Of a stretch of 64,000 bases of DNA, positions 47,057-55,238 are shown piece by piece. Under the pieces are notes generated by a model that ran no database searches, was not told where the DNA came from, and was given only the letters and a program-made list of their open reading frames with translations. Where the stretch lies: positions 17,657 through 81,656 of the forward strand of contig NZ_SMKL01000024.1 in assembly GCF_004348545.1 (NCBI RefSeq), written 5' to 3'. The position numbers and the translations under genes were made by a program. The DNA is from Jiangella ureilytica. Lineage in GTDB: Bacteria; Actinomycetota; Actinomycetes; Jiangellales; Jiangellaceae. Each line of letters opens with the position of its first letter. Position 1 is the stretch's first letter.

Positions 47057-48799
47057 CTAGCGCAGCGGCCGCAGGGGGCGGCGGTCGGCGAACGGGCGGG
47101 CGGCGCGGTGGTCGTCCTCGCGGGCGTCGGCGATGGCGGTGTAGCCGGCCGCGCTGGGCCACGGCAGGGTCCAGACGCCGTCGACCCGGACCAGCCGGGT
47201 GCCGGGCGTCTCGAGCCAGCGCAGCACGCACTCGGTCTCTTCGGCGGTGGCGGCGGGCAGCGGCTGCGGCGCGGGCTGGACGGTCTCGGCAGTGGCGACC
47301 AGGGCGTCGACGTACGGACGGGGATCGGCTCCGGGCGGCGAGACCTCGGCCCCGGCGAGCCGGCCGTACCGGACGACGTGCAGCTCCCACCCGCCCACCT
47401 CGCGCCGCCGGGCCGCCACCAGCTGCGGCACGGCCGCCAGCGACGCCATGCGCTGCGACCGGACGAGCGAGCGGACCAGCGTGGCCAGGCGGTCGCGGCG
47501 GACGGCGGCCTCTTCGTAGCGCTCGTGCCCGGCCAGCGCCGCGATGCGCTCGAGCAGCCGGTGCACCAGCGGGCCGGGGTCGCCGGTGAACGCCTGGCGC
47601 ACCTGGTCGACGTGCACGGCGTACTCGGCGGCCGACTCCTTGCCGGTGCAGGGCGCGCCGCAGCGGCCCATGTCGGCCAGGATGCACGCCGACGACGACG
47701 GCGACGCGGACAGCCGCTGCGTGCACTGGCGGATGGGAACCGCCTCGTGGACCGCCGTCATGGCGGCCTCGGCGATGCGCCGCGACCCGAACGGCCCGAG
47801 GTAGGCCGAGCCGTCCTCGCGGACCTGGCGGACCAGCGACAGCCGCGGGAACGCCTCGACGGTGAGCTTGAGCCAGCTGCCGCGTTCGGGGAAGCGGGAC
47901 CGGCGGTTGTAGCGGGGCTTGCGCTCGGCGATGAGCCGCAGCTCGCGGACCTCGGCCTCGAGCGGCGTGGCGCACTCGATGCCCGTGACACCGGTGGCGA
48001 TGGAGACCATCTCGGTCATGCGCGGCCGTGTCTCGGACGCCGTGACGTAGGTGCGCACGCGGGTGCGCATGTCCTTGCTCTTGCCGACGTAGAGGGTCTC
48101 GCCGTCGGGCGCGGTGAACATGTACACGCCGGGAGCGTGCGGCAGCTGCTCGGACAGGTGCCGCTTCTGCCGCTGCGCCACGGTGACCTTGCTCTGCCAG
48201 AGCGCGAGCTCTTCGACCGTGTGCACGCCGACGTTGCCGAGCCGCTCGAGCAGCCCGTGCAGGACGTCGACCGTGGCCCGGGCATCGGCCAGCGCCCGGT
48301 GGTTGGGCGTGGTGGACGCGCGGAACAGCCGGGCCAGCGTGGACAGCTTGCAGTCGCGGGCCTCGTCGCGCGAGAGCACCCGGCGGGCCAGCCGGGCGGT
48401 GTCGAGCACCTGGACCGTCGGCCAGTGGTGGCCGGTGAGGTCGCACGCGGCCCGGAGGAAGCCGACGTCGAACGGGGCGTTGTGGGCGACGATGACGCTG
48501 CCGCGGGCGAACTCGAGGAACGCCGGCAGCACCGACCCGATGCGCGGCGCACTGGCGACCATGACGTCGGTGATGCCGGTGAGCACGGCGATGAACGGCG
48601 GGATGGCCGAGGCCGGCCGGACCAGGGAGTCGAACTCGCCGACGACCTCGCCGCCGCGGACCTTGACCGCCCCGATCTCGGTGATCTCGTTGCCGTCGGG
48701 CGCCCCGCCGGTGGTCTCGAGGTCGACCACGACGAACGTGGTGGAGACCAGCGGCATGCCGATCTCGTCCAGGGTGCCCTGGATGGCCACGGCCGTCAT
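47057..48799 (-). CDS. DEDDh exonuclease fused to a UvrC-like GIY-YIG domain
   Basis: 580 residues. The N-terminal DnaQ-type exonuclease has VVDLETTG (Exo I), VAHNAPFDVGFL (Exo II) and NHRALADARATVDVL (Exo III, DEDDh). The middle GIY-YIG domain carries PGVYMFTAPDGETLYVGKS, followed by a UvrC-like Cys cluster (ACILADMGRCGAPCTG) and a UVR-like helix pair. A predicted DNA-repair or end-processing nuclease of actinobacteria. ATG 48799 is preferred, giving MTAVAIQGTLDEIG; a GTG or ATG further upstream at 48859 is possible. Confidence 0.9.
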   Translation of the reverse strand: MTAVAIQGTLDEIGMPLVSTTFVVVDLETTGGAPDGNEITEIGAVKVRGGEVVGEFDSLVRPASAIPPFIAVLTGITDVMVASAPRIGSVLPAFLEFARGSVIVAHNAPFDVGFLRAACDLTGHHWPTVQVLDTARLARRVLSRDEARDCKLSTLARLFRASTTPNHRALADARATVDVLHGLLERLGNVGVHTVEELALWQSKVTVAQRQKRHLSEQLPHAPGVYMFTAPDGETLYVGKSKDMRTRVRTYVTASETRPRMTEMVSIATGVTGIECATPLEAEVRELRLIAERKPRYNRRSRFPERGSWLKLTVEAFPRLSLVRQVREDGSAYLGPFGSRRIAEAAMTAVHEAVPIRQCTQRLSASPSSSACILADMGRCGAPCTGKESAAEYAVHVDQVRQAFTGDPGPLVHRLLERIAALAGHERYEEAAVRRDRLATLVRSLVRSQRMASLAAVPQLVAARRREVGGWELHVVRYGRLAGAEVSPPGADPRPYVDALVATAETVQPAPQPLPAATAEETECVLRWLETPGTRLVRVDGVWTLPWPSAAGYTAIADAREDDHRAARPFADRRPLRPLR

Positions 48800-48933
48800 G
48801 TCCCACCCCTCTCGGTCGTTTCGGCCACCTGATCGAACAGTAGGGACCGCCACTGACAATCTCCGGCCACGACCCGCCGGGCGACGGCCTACGCTGGGAA
48901 CACGTCCAGCGCACCGACGCCGAGGAGGAGCAC

Positions 48934-49170
48934 ATGCCCGTTCCCCAGCCGTCCGAGACCACTCGGTGGCGCTGCGCGCAGTGCGGCAACCTCACCCGGT
49001 TCGACGTCGTGCGGTCCAGCCGCGTGCGCGAGTTCGTGCACGTCGACCTCGCCGGCGTCGCGAAGGTCGAGCAGACGGACGTCCTGGTCGACTCCGTCGA
49101 GCGCGTGGTCTGCCGCTGGTGCGGCGGCGAGGGAACGGTGGAGCTCGTCGCCCGGCCCGACTCCGCGTGA
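48934..49170 (+). CDS. small zinc-ribbon protein
   Basis: 78 residues with two CXXC knuckles, CAQCGN near residue 14 and CRWCGG near residue 60, separated by a beta-rich segment (RVREFVHVDLAGVAKVEQTD). Likely binds zinc. GAGGAGGAGC lies just before the ATG. It is coupled by GTGA to the following NYN-domain gene, suggesting they work together, perhaps on RNA. Confidence 0.8.
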   Translation: MPVPQPSETTRWRCAQCGNLTRFDVVRSSRVREFVHVDLAGVAKVEQTDVLVDSVERVVCRWCGGEGTVELVARPDSA

Positions 49171-50459
49171 GCACACTGCCCGACGCGGTGCGGGCGCGGC
49201 TGGTCGCCCTGGGGTCCGACGTGCTCGGCGCGCTGCCGGCCGGCGACGTGCCCGGCGTGCTGCGCCCCGTCGCCCGGTTCGCGGCGGCCAAGCGGGCCCG
49301 GCTCGGGGGCAGCTCGATCGCCTCGGCTCTCGACACCGAGGCCGGGTTCCGGCGGCGCGTCTACGAGGCCGCCGCGGCGGCCGACCCCGCGCTGGCGAAG
49401 GCGCTGGGCGAGGGGACCGCCCCGGCCGCGGCGGACCCCGTCGACGTCGCCGTCATGGCCTACCTGCTGCGCCCTGACGGGTGGGAGGGCATGGTCGAGA
49501 CGGCGGCCTCCTCCGTCCGCCGCGGCGACGACGAGGCCCGGCTCAGCCGCGAGGCGGCCACCGCCGAGCGGCTGCGCGAACAGCTCGAGGCCGCCCGCGC
49601 GTCGGCCCGCGAGCTGCGCACCACCATGCGCACCGAGATCGACCGGCTCAAGGCCGAGAACACCATGCTGCGACGGCGCGTCCAAGAGACTCGCGAGCGG
49701 CTGAGCGAGGCGCGCCAGCAGGAGCAGGACGAGCAGGAACAGGCCGGCCGCGAGCTCACCGACGCCCGCGCCGCGCTGCGCGCCGCCGAGGTCGAGGCCC
49801 GCCGCCTGCGCACCCGCCTCGCCGACGCCGAGGCGGCGCTCGAGGCCGCCCGCCGCAGCGGCCGCGCCGAACGCGGCCTCGGCACGGCCCGGCTGGCGCT
49901 GCTGCTCGACACCCTGGGCGAGGCCGCCGCCGGACTCCGTCGCGAGCTGGCGTTACCGGCGTCGACGCTCGCGCCCGCCGACACCGTCGAGGCCGCCGTC
50001 CCCGGTGATCCGCTGGCCGGCGGCGGGGTGGGGCGGGCGCGGGCCGTCCACGAGCCCGGCTACCTGGACGAGCTGCTGGCGCTGCCCCGGGTGCACCTGA
50101 TCGTCGACGGCTACAACGTCACCAAGACCGCGTGGCCGACCATGCCGCTGGACGCGCAACGGGCCCGGCTGGGGCAGGGGCTGGCGGCAGTGGCGGCCCG
50201 GACGGGGTCCGAGGTCACCCTGGTCTTCGACGGCGCCGACGTGACGGTCCCGCCGCCGGTCGCCGCTCCCGGGATCCGGGTCCGGTTCAGCCCCACCGGC
50301 CAGACGGCGGACGAGCTGATCCGGCGGATGGTCCGCGCCGAGCCGGAAGGGCGTCCCGTTGTGGTGGTGTCGTCGGATCGCGAGGTGGCCGAAGGGGTGC
50401 GGCGTCCGGGGGTGCGCAGCGTCGAGTCGGTAGCGTTGATCGGGTTGTTGACGCGTTAG
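49167..50459 (+). CDS. NYN-domain protein with central coiled coil (predicted RNA nuclease)
   Basis: 430 residues: a helical N-terminal domain, a long coiled coil (about 120-245, heptads of Glu/Arg/Ala), and a C-terminal YacP-like NYN/PIN domain. Acidic catalytic residues are visible in HLIVDGYNVTKTAWP, LVFDGADVT, TADELIRRMV and VVSSDREVAEG, so the nuclease core looks intact. Characterised relatives cleave RNA. Starts by GTGA overlap with the zinc-ribbon gene. Confidence 0.88.
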   Translation: MSTLPDAVRARLVALGSDVLGALPAGDVPGVLRPVARFAAAKRARLGGSSIASALDTEAGFRRRVYEAAAAADPALAKALGEGTAPAAADPVDVAVMAYLLRPDGWEGMVETAASSVRRGDDEARLSREAATAERLREQLEAARASARELRTTMRTEIDRLKAENTMLRRRVQETRERLSEARQQEQDEQEQAGRELTDARAALRAAEVEARRLRTRLADAEAALEAARRSGRAERGLGTARLALLLDTLGEAAAGLRRELALPASTLAPADTVEAAVPGDPLAGGGVGRARAVHEPGYLDELLALPRVHLIVDGYNVTKTAWPTMPLDAQRARLGQGLAAVAARTGSEVTLVFDGADVTVPPPVAAPGIRVRFSPTGQTADELIRRMVRAEPEGRPVVVVSSDREVAEGVRRPGVRSVESVALIGLLTR

Positions 50460-50532
50460 CCGAGTTCGGCGGGGTTGGTGCCCGGTCGGCCCTCTCCCCA
50501 GGATGGCCCAGCCTCCAGCCCCGCCGTGTCCC

Positions 50533-50587
50533 GGGCCGCGCCGGCCGCTGACGGCTGCGTGGGTGGTGTCGGCCATTGGTCCCGTCG
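50533..50587. repeat. dispersed repeat family C copy 2
   Basis: Contains GGCCGCTGACGGCTGCG exactly as at 15625-15677, with a looser downstream match. A second partial GGCCGCGCCGGCCGCTG occurs about 60 bases later. It lies in the 423-bp gene-free stretch 50460-50882. Confidence 0.45.
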
Positions 50588-50668
50588 TGGTGGGGCCGCG
50601 CCGGCCGCTGGCTGTTGAACCATGGAGAAGAGCGGCTTCCGCTGCGCTGGAGAGCCTACCTCTTCCAT

Positions 50669-50737
50669 GATCATCAAGGATTCGACCCCCTGTGGTGTGT
50701 GTGGTGTGGTGGATCCTCGATGATCACGGAGGTCCAC
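50669..50737. repeat. dispersed palindromic repeat family B copy 2
   Basis: GATCATC, three bases, GATTCGACC, a G/T-rich centre, GGATCCTCGATGATC and ACGGAGGTCCAC. Arms and right flank match the perfect inverted repeat at 10532-10592; the centre differs in length and sequence. Confidence 0.65.
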
Positions 50738-50882
50738 CGCGAGCGACACCACGACGCCCCCAGTCCCTCCAGTCACATGCGCCTCACGTGCGTCGTCGGA
50801 CTTTGTCGGACCCTGCCTCTAACGTCGTGGATCAGGCAGGCGAGAGGACTCGTCGCAACGGCGTGAGAAGTGAGGGAACGTC

Positions 50883-51125
50883 ATGCACATCGACTGCGAT
50901 CGCTGCGAGATGCGGGGCCTGGCATGTTCCGACTGCGTGGTGTCGGTGCTCCTGGGGCCCATCGACACCGAACTGGGTGGTGAGGAGCGCCAGGCGCTCG
51001 GCGTGCTCGCCGAGGCGGGTTTGGTGCCGCCGCTGCGCCTGGTCGTGACAGAGGGTGACATCGCGGCGAGAAAGTCGGCCGAAACCGGGCCGAGGGATTT
51101 GCGGGAGGCACGTGAGGCTGGCTAG
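50883..51125 (+). CDS. conserved small cysteine-rich actinobacterial protein
   Basis: 80 residues beginning MHIDCDRCEMRGLACSDCVV: two CXXC pairs suggest metal binding. The rest (ERQALGVLAEAGLVPPLRLV) matches small proteins I recall next to NlpC/P60 genes in actinobacteria. A GAGGGAACGTC stretch before the ATG gives a ribosome site. Function unknown. The hydrolase gene starts 44 bp later on the same strand. Confidence 0.82.
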   Translation: MHIDCDRCEMRGLACSDCVVSVLLGPIDTELGGEERQALGVLAEAGLVPPLRLVVTEGDIAARKSAETGPRDLREAREAG

Positions 51126-51169
51126 GCTCCCGGCCCAGGTGCCTGTTTCCCCCCAAAGGAAGGACCAGA

Positions 51170-52231
51170 GTGCCTGAGCCAGGTGGTCACCCCCGCCGAC
51201 CGCGCCGCGCGCTTGTCGCGCTGTGCACTGCCGCAGTCAGTGTCACCGGGGGACTGACCCTCATCACCCAGAGTCATGCCGATCCCGAGCCGACGCTCGC
51301 CGAGGTCAGGGAGCAGGTCGACGACCTGTACCACCGGGCCGAGCAGGCCACGGAGCGGTACAACGCCGCCACCGACGAGCTGACCGAGGTCCAGCGCCGC
51401 ATCGAGCGGGCGCAGGCGTCGGTGGCGCGTCAGCAGGCGGCGGTCGACGCGGTCAGGGCGCAGATCGGTGCGTTCGCGGCCGCGAGCTACCGCTCCGGCG
51501 GCACCGTCGACCCGACGGTGCAGACGCTGCTCGCCGAGAGCCCCGAGGACTTCCTCGCCCAGGCGTCGGTCATGAACGCGTTCGCCGGCCAGCAGGCCGA
51601 CAGCCTCGCCGCGGCCGCCGAGGTGAGCCGCAGCTTCGAGCAGGCGCGCATGGTCGCCGACGAAGAGCTGATCCGCCAGCAGGCCATCGAGACCACCCTC
51701 GACGCCGAGAAGGCGAACGTCGAGAAGCTGCTCGACGAGGCGCAGGCGATCCTCGACCAGCTGGAGGCCGAAGAGCAGGCCCAGCTCGAGGAGGACCGCG
51801 AGGAGAGCTCCGAGGCGCCCGACCGCGGCGAGGACGAGGAAGAGGACGACGGCGGCGAGACCGCGCCAGACGTCCCGGTGTCCGGCCGTGCGGGTGTCGC
51901 CGTCGAGTTCGCGCTGGCGCAGGTCGGCGACCCCTACGTCTGGGGCGGCAACGGGCCCGACGGCTGGGACTGCTCGGGCCTCACGAAGGCCGCGTGGGCC
52001 GAGGCCGGGGTCAGCCTGTCGCGCTCGTCCAGCGCCCAGATCAACGACGGCGCGCGGGTCTCGAAGAGCCAGCTGCAGCCGGGTGACCTGGTCTTCTACT
52101 ACAGTCCCATCAGCCACGTCGGCATCTACATCGGCGACGGCAAGATCGTGCACGCCACCCACCCGGGCGACGTCGTGAGCGTCGACGACGTCGACCTCAT
52201 GCCGTTCGCGGGGGCCTCGCGGCCGGGCTGA
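51170..52231 (+). CDS. secreted NlpC/P60 (C40) cell-wall hydrolase
   Basis: 353 residues: signal peptide (about 1-38, VALCTAAVSVTGGLTL), long coiled coil (about 42-210), acidic linker, and a C-terminal NlpC/P60 domain with catalytic Cys in GWDCSGLTKAAW, His in ISHVGIYIG and a third residue in KIVHATH. It should cleave D-Glu-mDAP stem peptides in peptidoglycan, like RipA-type endopeptidases. The coiled coil probably controls access. A strong hairpin terminator follows. GTG start. Confidence 0.92.
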   Translation: MPEPGGHPRRPRRALVALCTAAVSVTGGLTLITQSHADPEPTLAEVREQVDDLYHRAEQATERYNAATDELTEVQRRIERAQASVARQQAAVDAVRAQIGAFAAASYRSGGTVDPTVQTLLAESPEDFLAQASVMNAFAGQQADSLAAAAEVSRSFEQARMVADEELIRQQAIETTLDAEKANVEKLLDEAQAILDQLEAEEQAQLEEDREESSEAPDRGEDEEEDDGGETAPDVPVSGRAGVAVEFALAQVGDPYVWGGNGPDGWDCSGLTKAAWAEAGVSLSRSSSAQINDGARVSKSQLQPGDLVFYYSPISHVGIYIGDGKIVHATHPGDVVSVDDVDLMPFAGASRPG

Positions 52232-52257
52232 CGGCGCACCACGCCAGAGCGACACAC

Positions 52258-52286
52258 GAGCCGGGCGCCACAATGGCGTCCGGCTC
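52258..52286 (+). terminator. terminator of the NlpC/P60 gene
   Basis: A 12-bp stem (52258-52269 with 52275-52286, one wobble) and a 5-base loop, 26 bases after the stop. Confidence 0.85.
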
Positions 52287-52327
52287 GGTCGTTTCCGGGT
52301 CGCTGCACAGATGGAGGGAAGAACCGA

Positions 52328-52364
52328 GCGAGCGACCCGCGACGCCGTTGTCGCGGACGCTCGC
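52328..52364 (-). terminator. terminator of the 44-residue ORF
   Basis: GCGAGCG-A-CCCGCGAC pairs with GTCGCGG-A-CGCTCGC around six bases; it lies 43 bases after the small ORF's stop. Confidence 0.65.
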
Positions 52365-52406
52365 CCCACCGGTTGCTCTCGCGGTGCAACCGCTGATCGG
52401 TTCCGG

Positions 52407-52541
52407 TCAGCTCACGGTGATGGCGTGAGCCAACTGCCAGCTGATGAACCACGTGCCGGCCAGAATCACAGCGCACACGGCCAGCCGCATCAGAGCGCTC
52501 TCGTAGCGCAGAGAACTCCGTTGCCGTAGTACGTCACGCAT
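52407..52541 (-). CDS. predicted 44-residue single-pass membrane protein
   Basis: An ATG (52539-52541) opens 44 codons ending in TGA: a basic N-terminus (MRDVLRQRSSLRYESALM) and one hydrophobic helix (LAVCAVILAGTWFISW) with a short tail. The orientation rule would put the N-terminus inside. A GGGGGT stretch about ten bases upstream is a weak ribosome site. A hairpin follows and a phased GTNAC array lies upstream. It is too short for ordinary gene calling, and I know no homologue. Confidence 0.55.
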   Translation of the reverse strand: MRDVLRQRSSLRYESALMRLAVCAVILAGTWFISWQLAHAITVS

Positions 52542-52676
52542 GGTCGATCACCCCCGGACTTCTCAACCTCGCTTCCGGCAGCTCTCACTACCGGCCTACA
52601 TCAAGGATGAGGTCAGATGACTTCGGGGTCGATGGAGCGAGCGTCTACTTACGTATCGACCGAACGGGGGAGGCGC

Positions 52677-52752
52677 GTCACACTCGGTGACGGCGCGTCA
52701 CCCAGTGTCACAACCACGGCCCCGATGTCACGGGGACATGTCCTGGTGTCAC
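52677..52752. promoter_or_regulatory. phased GTNAC array, MtrA-like operator
   Basis: On the plus strand GTCAC, GTGAC, GTCAC and GTCAC start at 52677, 52687, 52697 and 52707, each separated by exactly five bases. Further GTCAC copies are at 52727 and 52748. GTNAC-n5-GTNAC is, as I recall, the direct-repeat pattern bound by the OmpR-type regulator MtrA. It lies between the response-regulator stop and the small membrane protein gene, both on the minus strand. Confidence 0.6.
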
Positions 52753-52753
52753 A

Positions 52754-53401
52754 TTACCCCGGCTGGGCCTCTTCGCCATTGCTCAACAGGCCGGCGCGTA
52801 CCGCGGCCATGATCGCTTGGGCGCGGTTGGATGCGTTGAGCTTGTCGTAGAGCTTCGAGACGTGGGTCTTCGTGGTCGACTCGCTGATGTACAGCTTGCG
52901 GGCGATGCTGGACACGCCCAGGCCGTCGGCGAGCAGGTCGAGCACTTCGCGCTCGCGCCGCGTGAGCTGCGGCCCCGTGGGGTGCAGACGGCGCTGCATG
53001 GCCTCGGCCAGGCCGTCGGCGACGAACGCGGACGGCGTGGCGGCGGCGTGCCGCGCGGCGGCCACGACGTCGTCGCTGGGGGAGCTCTTCGGCACGAACG
53101 CCGACGCACCGGCATCGAGTGCGCCGAACAGGTGGTCGTCGCCGGCGTACATGGTGAGGATGACCAGGCCGATGTCGCCGCGGTTCTGCCGTAGCATCTG
53201 CGCCAGCTCGAGGCCGCTGCCGTCGGGAAGCCGGATGTCGATGACCGCCACCGTGGGCTGTGTGGCCTCGGCGAGCTTGGCCGCCTCGGCGACGGTGGCC
53301 GCCTCGCCGACCACGGTGAACCCGGCGTCACGCTCGAACGCGCGGCGCAGGCCTTGGCGGATGAGCTCGTGGTCGTCCACGAGCATGACCGACATGGGCA
53401 C
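52754..53401 (-). CDS. NarL/LuxR-family response regulator
   Basis: 215 residues: receiver domain with VMLVDDHELI, phosphoacceptor Asp in VAVIDIRLPDGSG and the Lys in FVPKSSPSD, then a LuxR helix-turn-helix (LTRREREVLDLLADGLGVSS and SESTTKTHVSKLYDKL). GTG 53401 is preferred because AGGGG lies nine bases upstream; an ATG two codons later is possible. Directly follows the histidine kinase gene (5 bp), its probable partner. Confidence 0.93.
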   Translation of the reverse strand: MPMSVMLVDDHELIRQGLRRAFERDAGFTVVGEAATVAEAAKLAEATQPTVAVIDIRLPDGSGLELAQMLRQNRGDIGLVILTMYAGDDHLFGALDAGASAFVPKSSPSDDVVAAARHAAATPSAFVADGLAEAMQRRLHPTGPQLTRREREVLDLLADGLGVSSIARKLYISESTTKTHVSKLYDKLNASNRAQAIMAAVRAGLLSNGEEAQPG

Positions 53402-53406
53402 GGTTG

Positions 53407-54978
53407 TTACCCCTCTCCATGAGCGTTGCCGAGGGATACGTCGACGACCGTACCGCTCTCGGGCCTGTCTTCGATGACGAGTGTGGCGCCCACTCGCCGG
53501 GCACGCTCGGCCATGATCTCCAGACCGTAGCGGCCACGTGGCTGCTCCCGCATGCCCATGCCGTCATCGACCACGCGGATCTGCGCGTTGGGCGGACTGA
53601 CCGACACGGTGACCCACAGGTTCTTCGCCTTGGCGTGCTTGCGCACGTTGGTGATGGCCTCTTGGCCGATGCGCAGCAGCTCCGCCTCGACCTCTGGCCG
53701 CAGACGGTCGTGCTCCTCCTGATGCACGAGGTGGACCTTGAGCCCGGCCTGGGCGCCCACCTGGCGGGCGTAGGCCGAGAGCGACGTGCCGAGGCCGCCG
53801 TCGTGGTCGAGGTCGCTGCGCAGGTCGAAGATCGAGTGCCGCAGGTTCGACAGGATGCGGGTGAGCTCCTGGCGCAGCGTGGTCGACAGCGACTTGGCGT
53901 CGGCGTCGGTGGTGCGGGCGATGAGGTCGTCGACGAGGTAGCCCAGCGAGGTCAGCTCCTGGGCGATGCCGTCGTGGATCTCGCGCGCCAGCCGCCGCCG
54001 CTCCTCGCGGGTGGCCAGTTCGCGCACCTCGTCGAAGAGCAGGGCCGTCTCGAGCCGCAGCGCGCCCTCGTCGGTGGAGCCGACGAGCATCTGCAGCTCG
54101 TCGGAGGACACCTGGTCCGGCACGTCGGCGACGATGACGCCCATGGTCCGCGACCCGACCCGCAGCGGCAGCACGACGCGGTAGCCGCGCCGCCCGTTGG
54201 GGGTCCAGGCCGGGGTCTCGCTGCTCCATGCCTCGAGGACGACGGGGTCGCGCTCGGCGCCGAGCAGCCAGCCGTCGTCCTCGCCGCGGTGGGCGAGCGG
54301 GAACAGGTTGCCGCCCTCGCGCCGCACCAGCAGTGCGGCCCGGCGGACCGAGAGCGGCCCGGCGACGTGGTCGAGCAGGCCCTCGGCGAGCGTGCCCGGG
54401 TCGAGGCCGACGGAGAGCCGGCGCGACACCACCCGCAGCTCCGACAGCAGCCGGTACGCGGCGGCATAGCGTCCGCCGTCGGCGATCTGGATGCTGTCGA
54501 GCCGCAGCACCCATGCCCCGATGGCGCCGGTGGCGAAGATGATGACGACCCAGACGGAGACGCTGCCGAACGTGGGCAGCTCGATGAGGTTGCCGCCGGC
54601 GAGCACGTTGCCGATGGCCAGGCCGATGGCGCCGGTGAGCGTCGTGACGGCCGTGCCCATGATGCTGCCGGCGAGCCCGGCGGCGAATGCCGGCACCAGC
54701 AGGTACGGGAGCGCCAGGTAGGCCTCCGGTAGCCCGAGCCCGACGATGATCGACGCCAGCGCCATCTCCGCGGCCACCCGCACGCGCGTGCGGGGGAGGA
54801 TCCGTTCGGAGATGGCGGCCGCCAGCGCGACGAGCGCCAGCGCGCCGAGCCACCACCAGTCGGTGACGACGCTGCGGGCGGACCCCGTGAGGGCGATGAC
54901 GAGCGCGAGCATGCCGGGTCGCGCGACGGCGACGCCATGCCAATGACGCTGGACGGAATCGGGGGCCCACACACTCAC
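53407..54978 (-). CDS. membrane sensor histidine kinase (GAF and HisKA_3/HATPase)
   Basis: 523 residues: about five or six membrane helices (residues 20-160), a GAF-like domain (about 185-325), dimerisation/phosphoacceptor helix RLAREIHDGIAQELTSLGYL with the His, and a HATPase domain with N box EAITNVRKHAKA and G box DDGMGMREQPRGRYGLEIM. NarX/DesK type. Stimulus unknown. The GTG at 54978 gives MSVWAPDSV and has CAAACT seven bases upstream; an ATG at 55029 would add 17 residues. Operon with the response regulator. Confidence 0.92.
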   Translation of the reverse strand: MSVWAPDSVQRHWHGVAVARPGMLALVIALTGSARSVVTDWWWLGALALVALAAAISERILPRTRVRVAAEMALASIIVGLGLPEAYLALPYLLVPAFAAGLAGSIMGTAVTTLTGAIGLAIGNVLAGGNLIELPTFGSVSVWVVIIFATGAIGAWVLRLDSIQIADGGRYAAAYRLLSELRVVSRRLSVGLDPGTLAEGLLDHVAGPLSVRRAALLVRREGGNLFPLAHRGEDDGWLLGAERDPVVLEAWSSETPAWTPNGRRGYRVVLPLRVGSRTMGVIVADVPDQVSSDELQMLVGSTDEGALRLETALLFDEVRELATREERRRLAREIHDGIAQELTSLGYLVDDLIARTTDADAKSLSTTLRQELTRILSNLRHSIFDLRSDLDHDGGLGTSLSAYARQVGAQAGLKVHLVHQEEHDRLRPEVEAELLRIGQEAITNVRKHAKAKNLWVTVSVSPPNAQIRVVDDGMGMREQPRGRYGLEIMAERARRVGATLVIEDRPESGTVVDVSLGNAHGEG

Positions 54979-55091
54979 AGGCGGCAGTTTGCCGTAAAAC
55001 GTCGATCGGCGAGTTCCGAATCGCGGCATGTGCCCGTAGTTCGAGACGGTGATTGGATCAAGGAAACGTGATCTGCCCCACAGATCGCTCC

Positions 55092-55135
55092 GTTACTGGC
55101 AGTGACGGGCCGAAAACTCACTGTGACGCTGTGAC
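55092..55135. promoter_or_regulatory. GTNAC repeats upstream of the histidine kinase gene
   Basis: GTTAC (55092) and GTGAC (55102) are separated by five bases, as in the array at 52677; two more GTGAC copies start at 55123 and 55131. They lie about 115-155 bases upstream of the kinase start. Confidence 0.45.
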
Positions 55136-55191
55136 GCCCCGTTCGCTTCGATTCGCGCGATCGCCGGATATGGGTTATGAGCCCGAATCGG

Positions 55192-55209
55192 GGCGGCGTT
55201 TGCGCCGCC
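55192..55209 (-). terminator. hairpin after the serpin operon
   Basis: GGCGGCG, TTTG, CGCCGCC: a 7-bp perfect stem 30 bases after the stop of the last serpin gene, before the kinase promoter region. Confidence 0.6.
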
Positions 55210-55238
55210 GAATCGGACATCGCGGCCGGTTCGGCGAG

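Noticed and set aside
51126..51169. c-di-AMP (ydaO) riboswitch before the NlpC/P60 gene
   Set aside because: The gap is 44 bp, far too short for that riboswitch.
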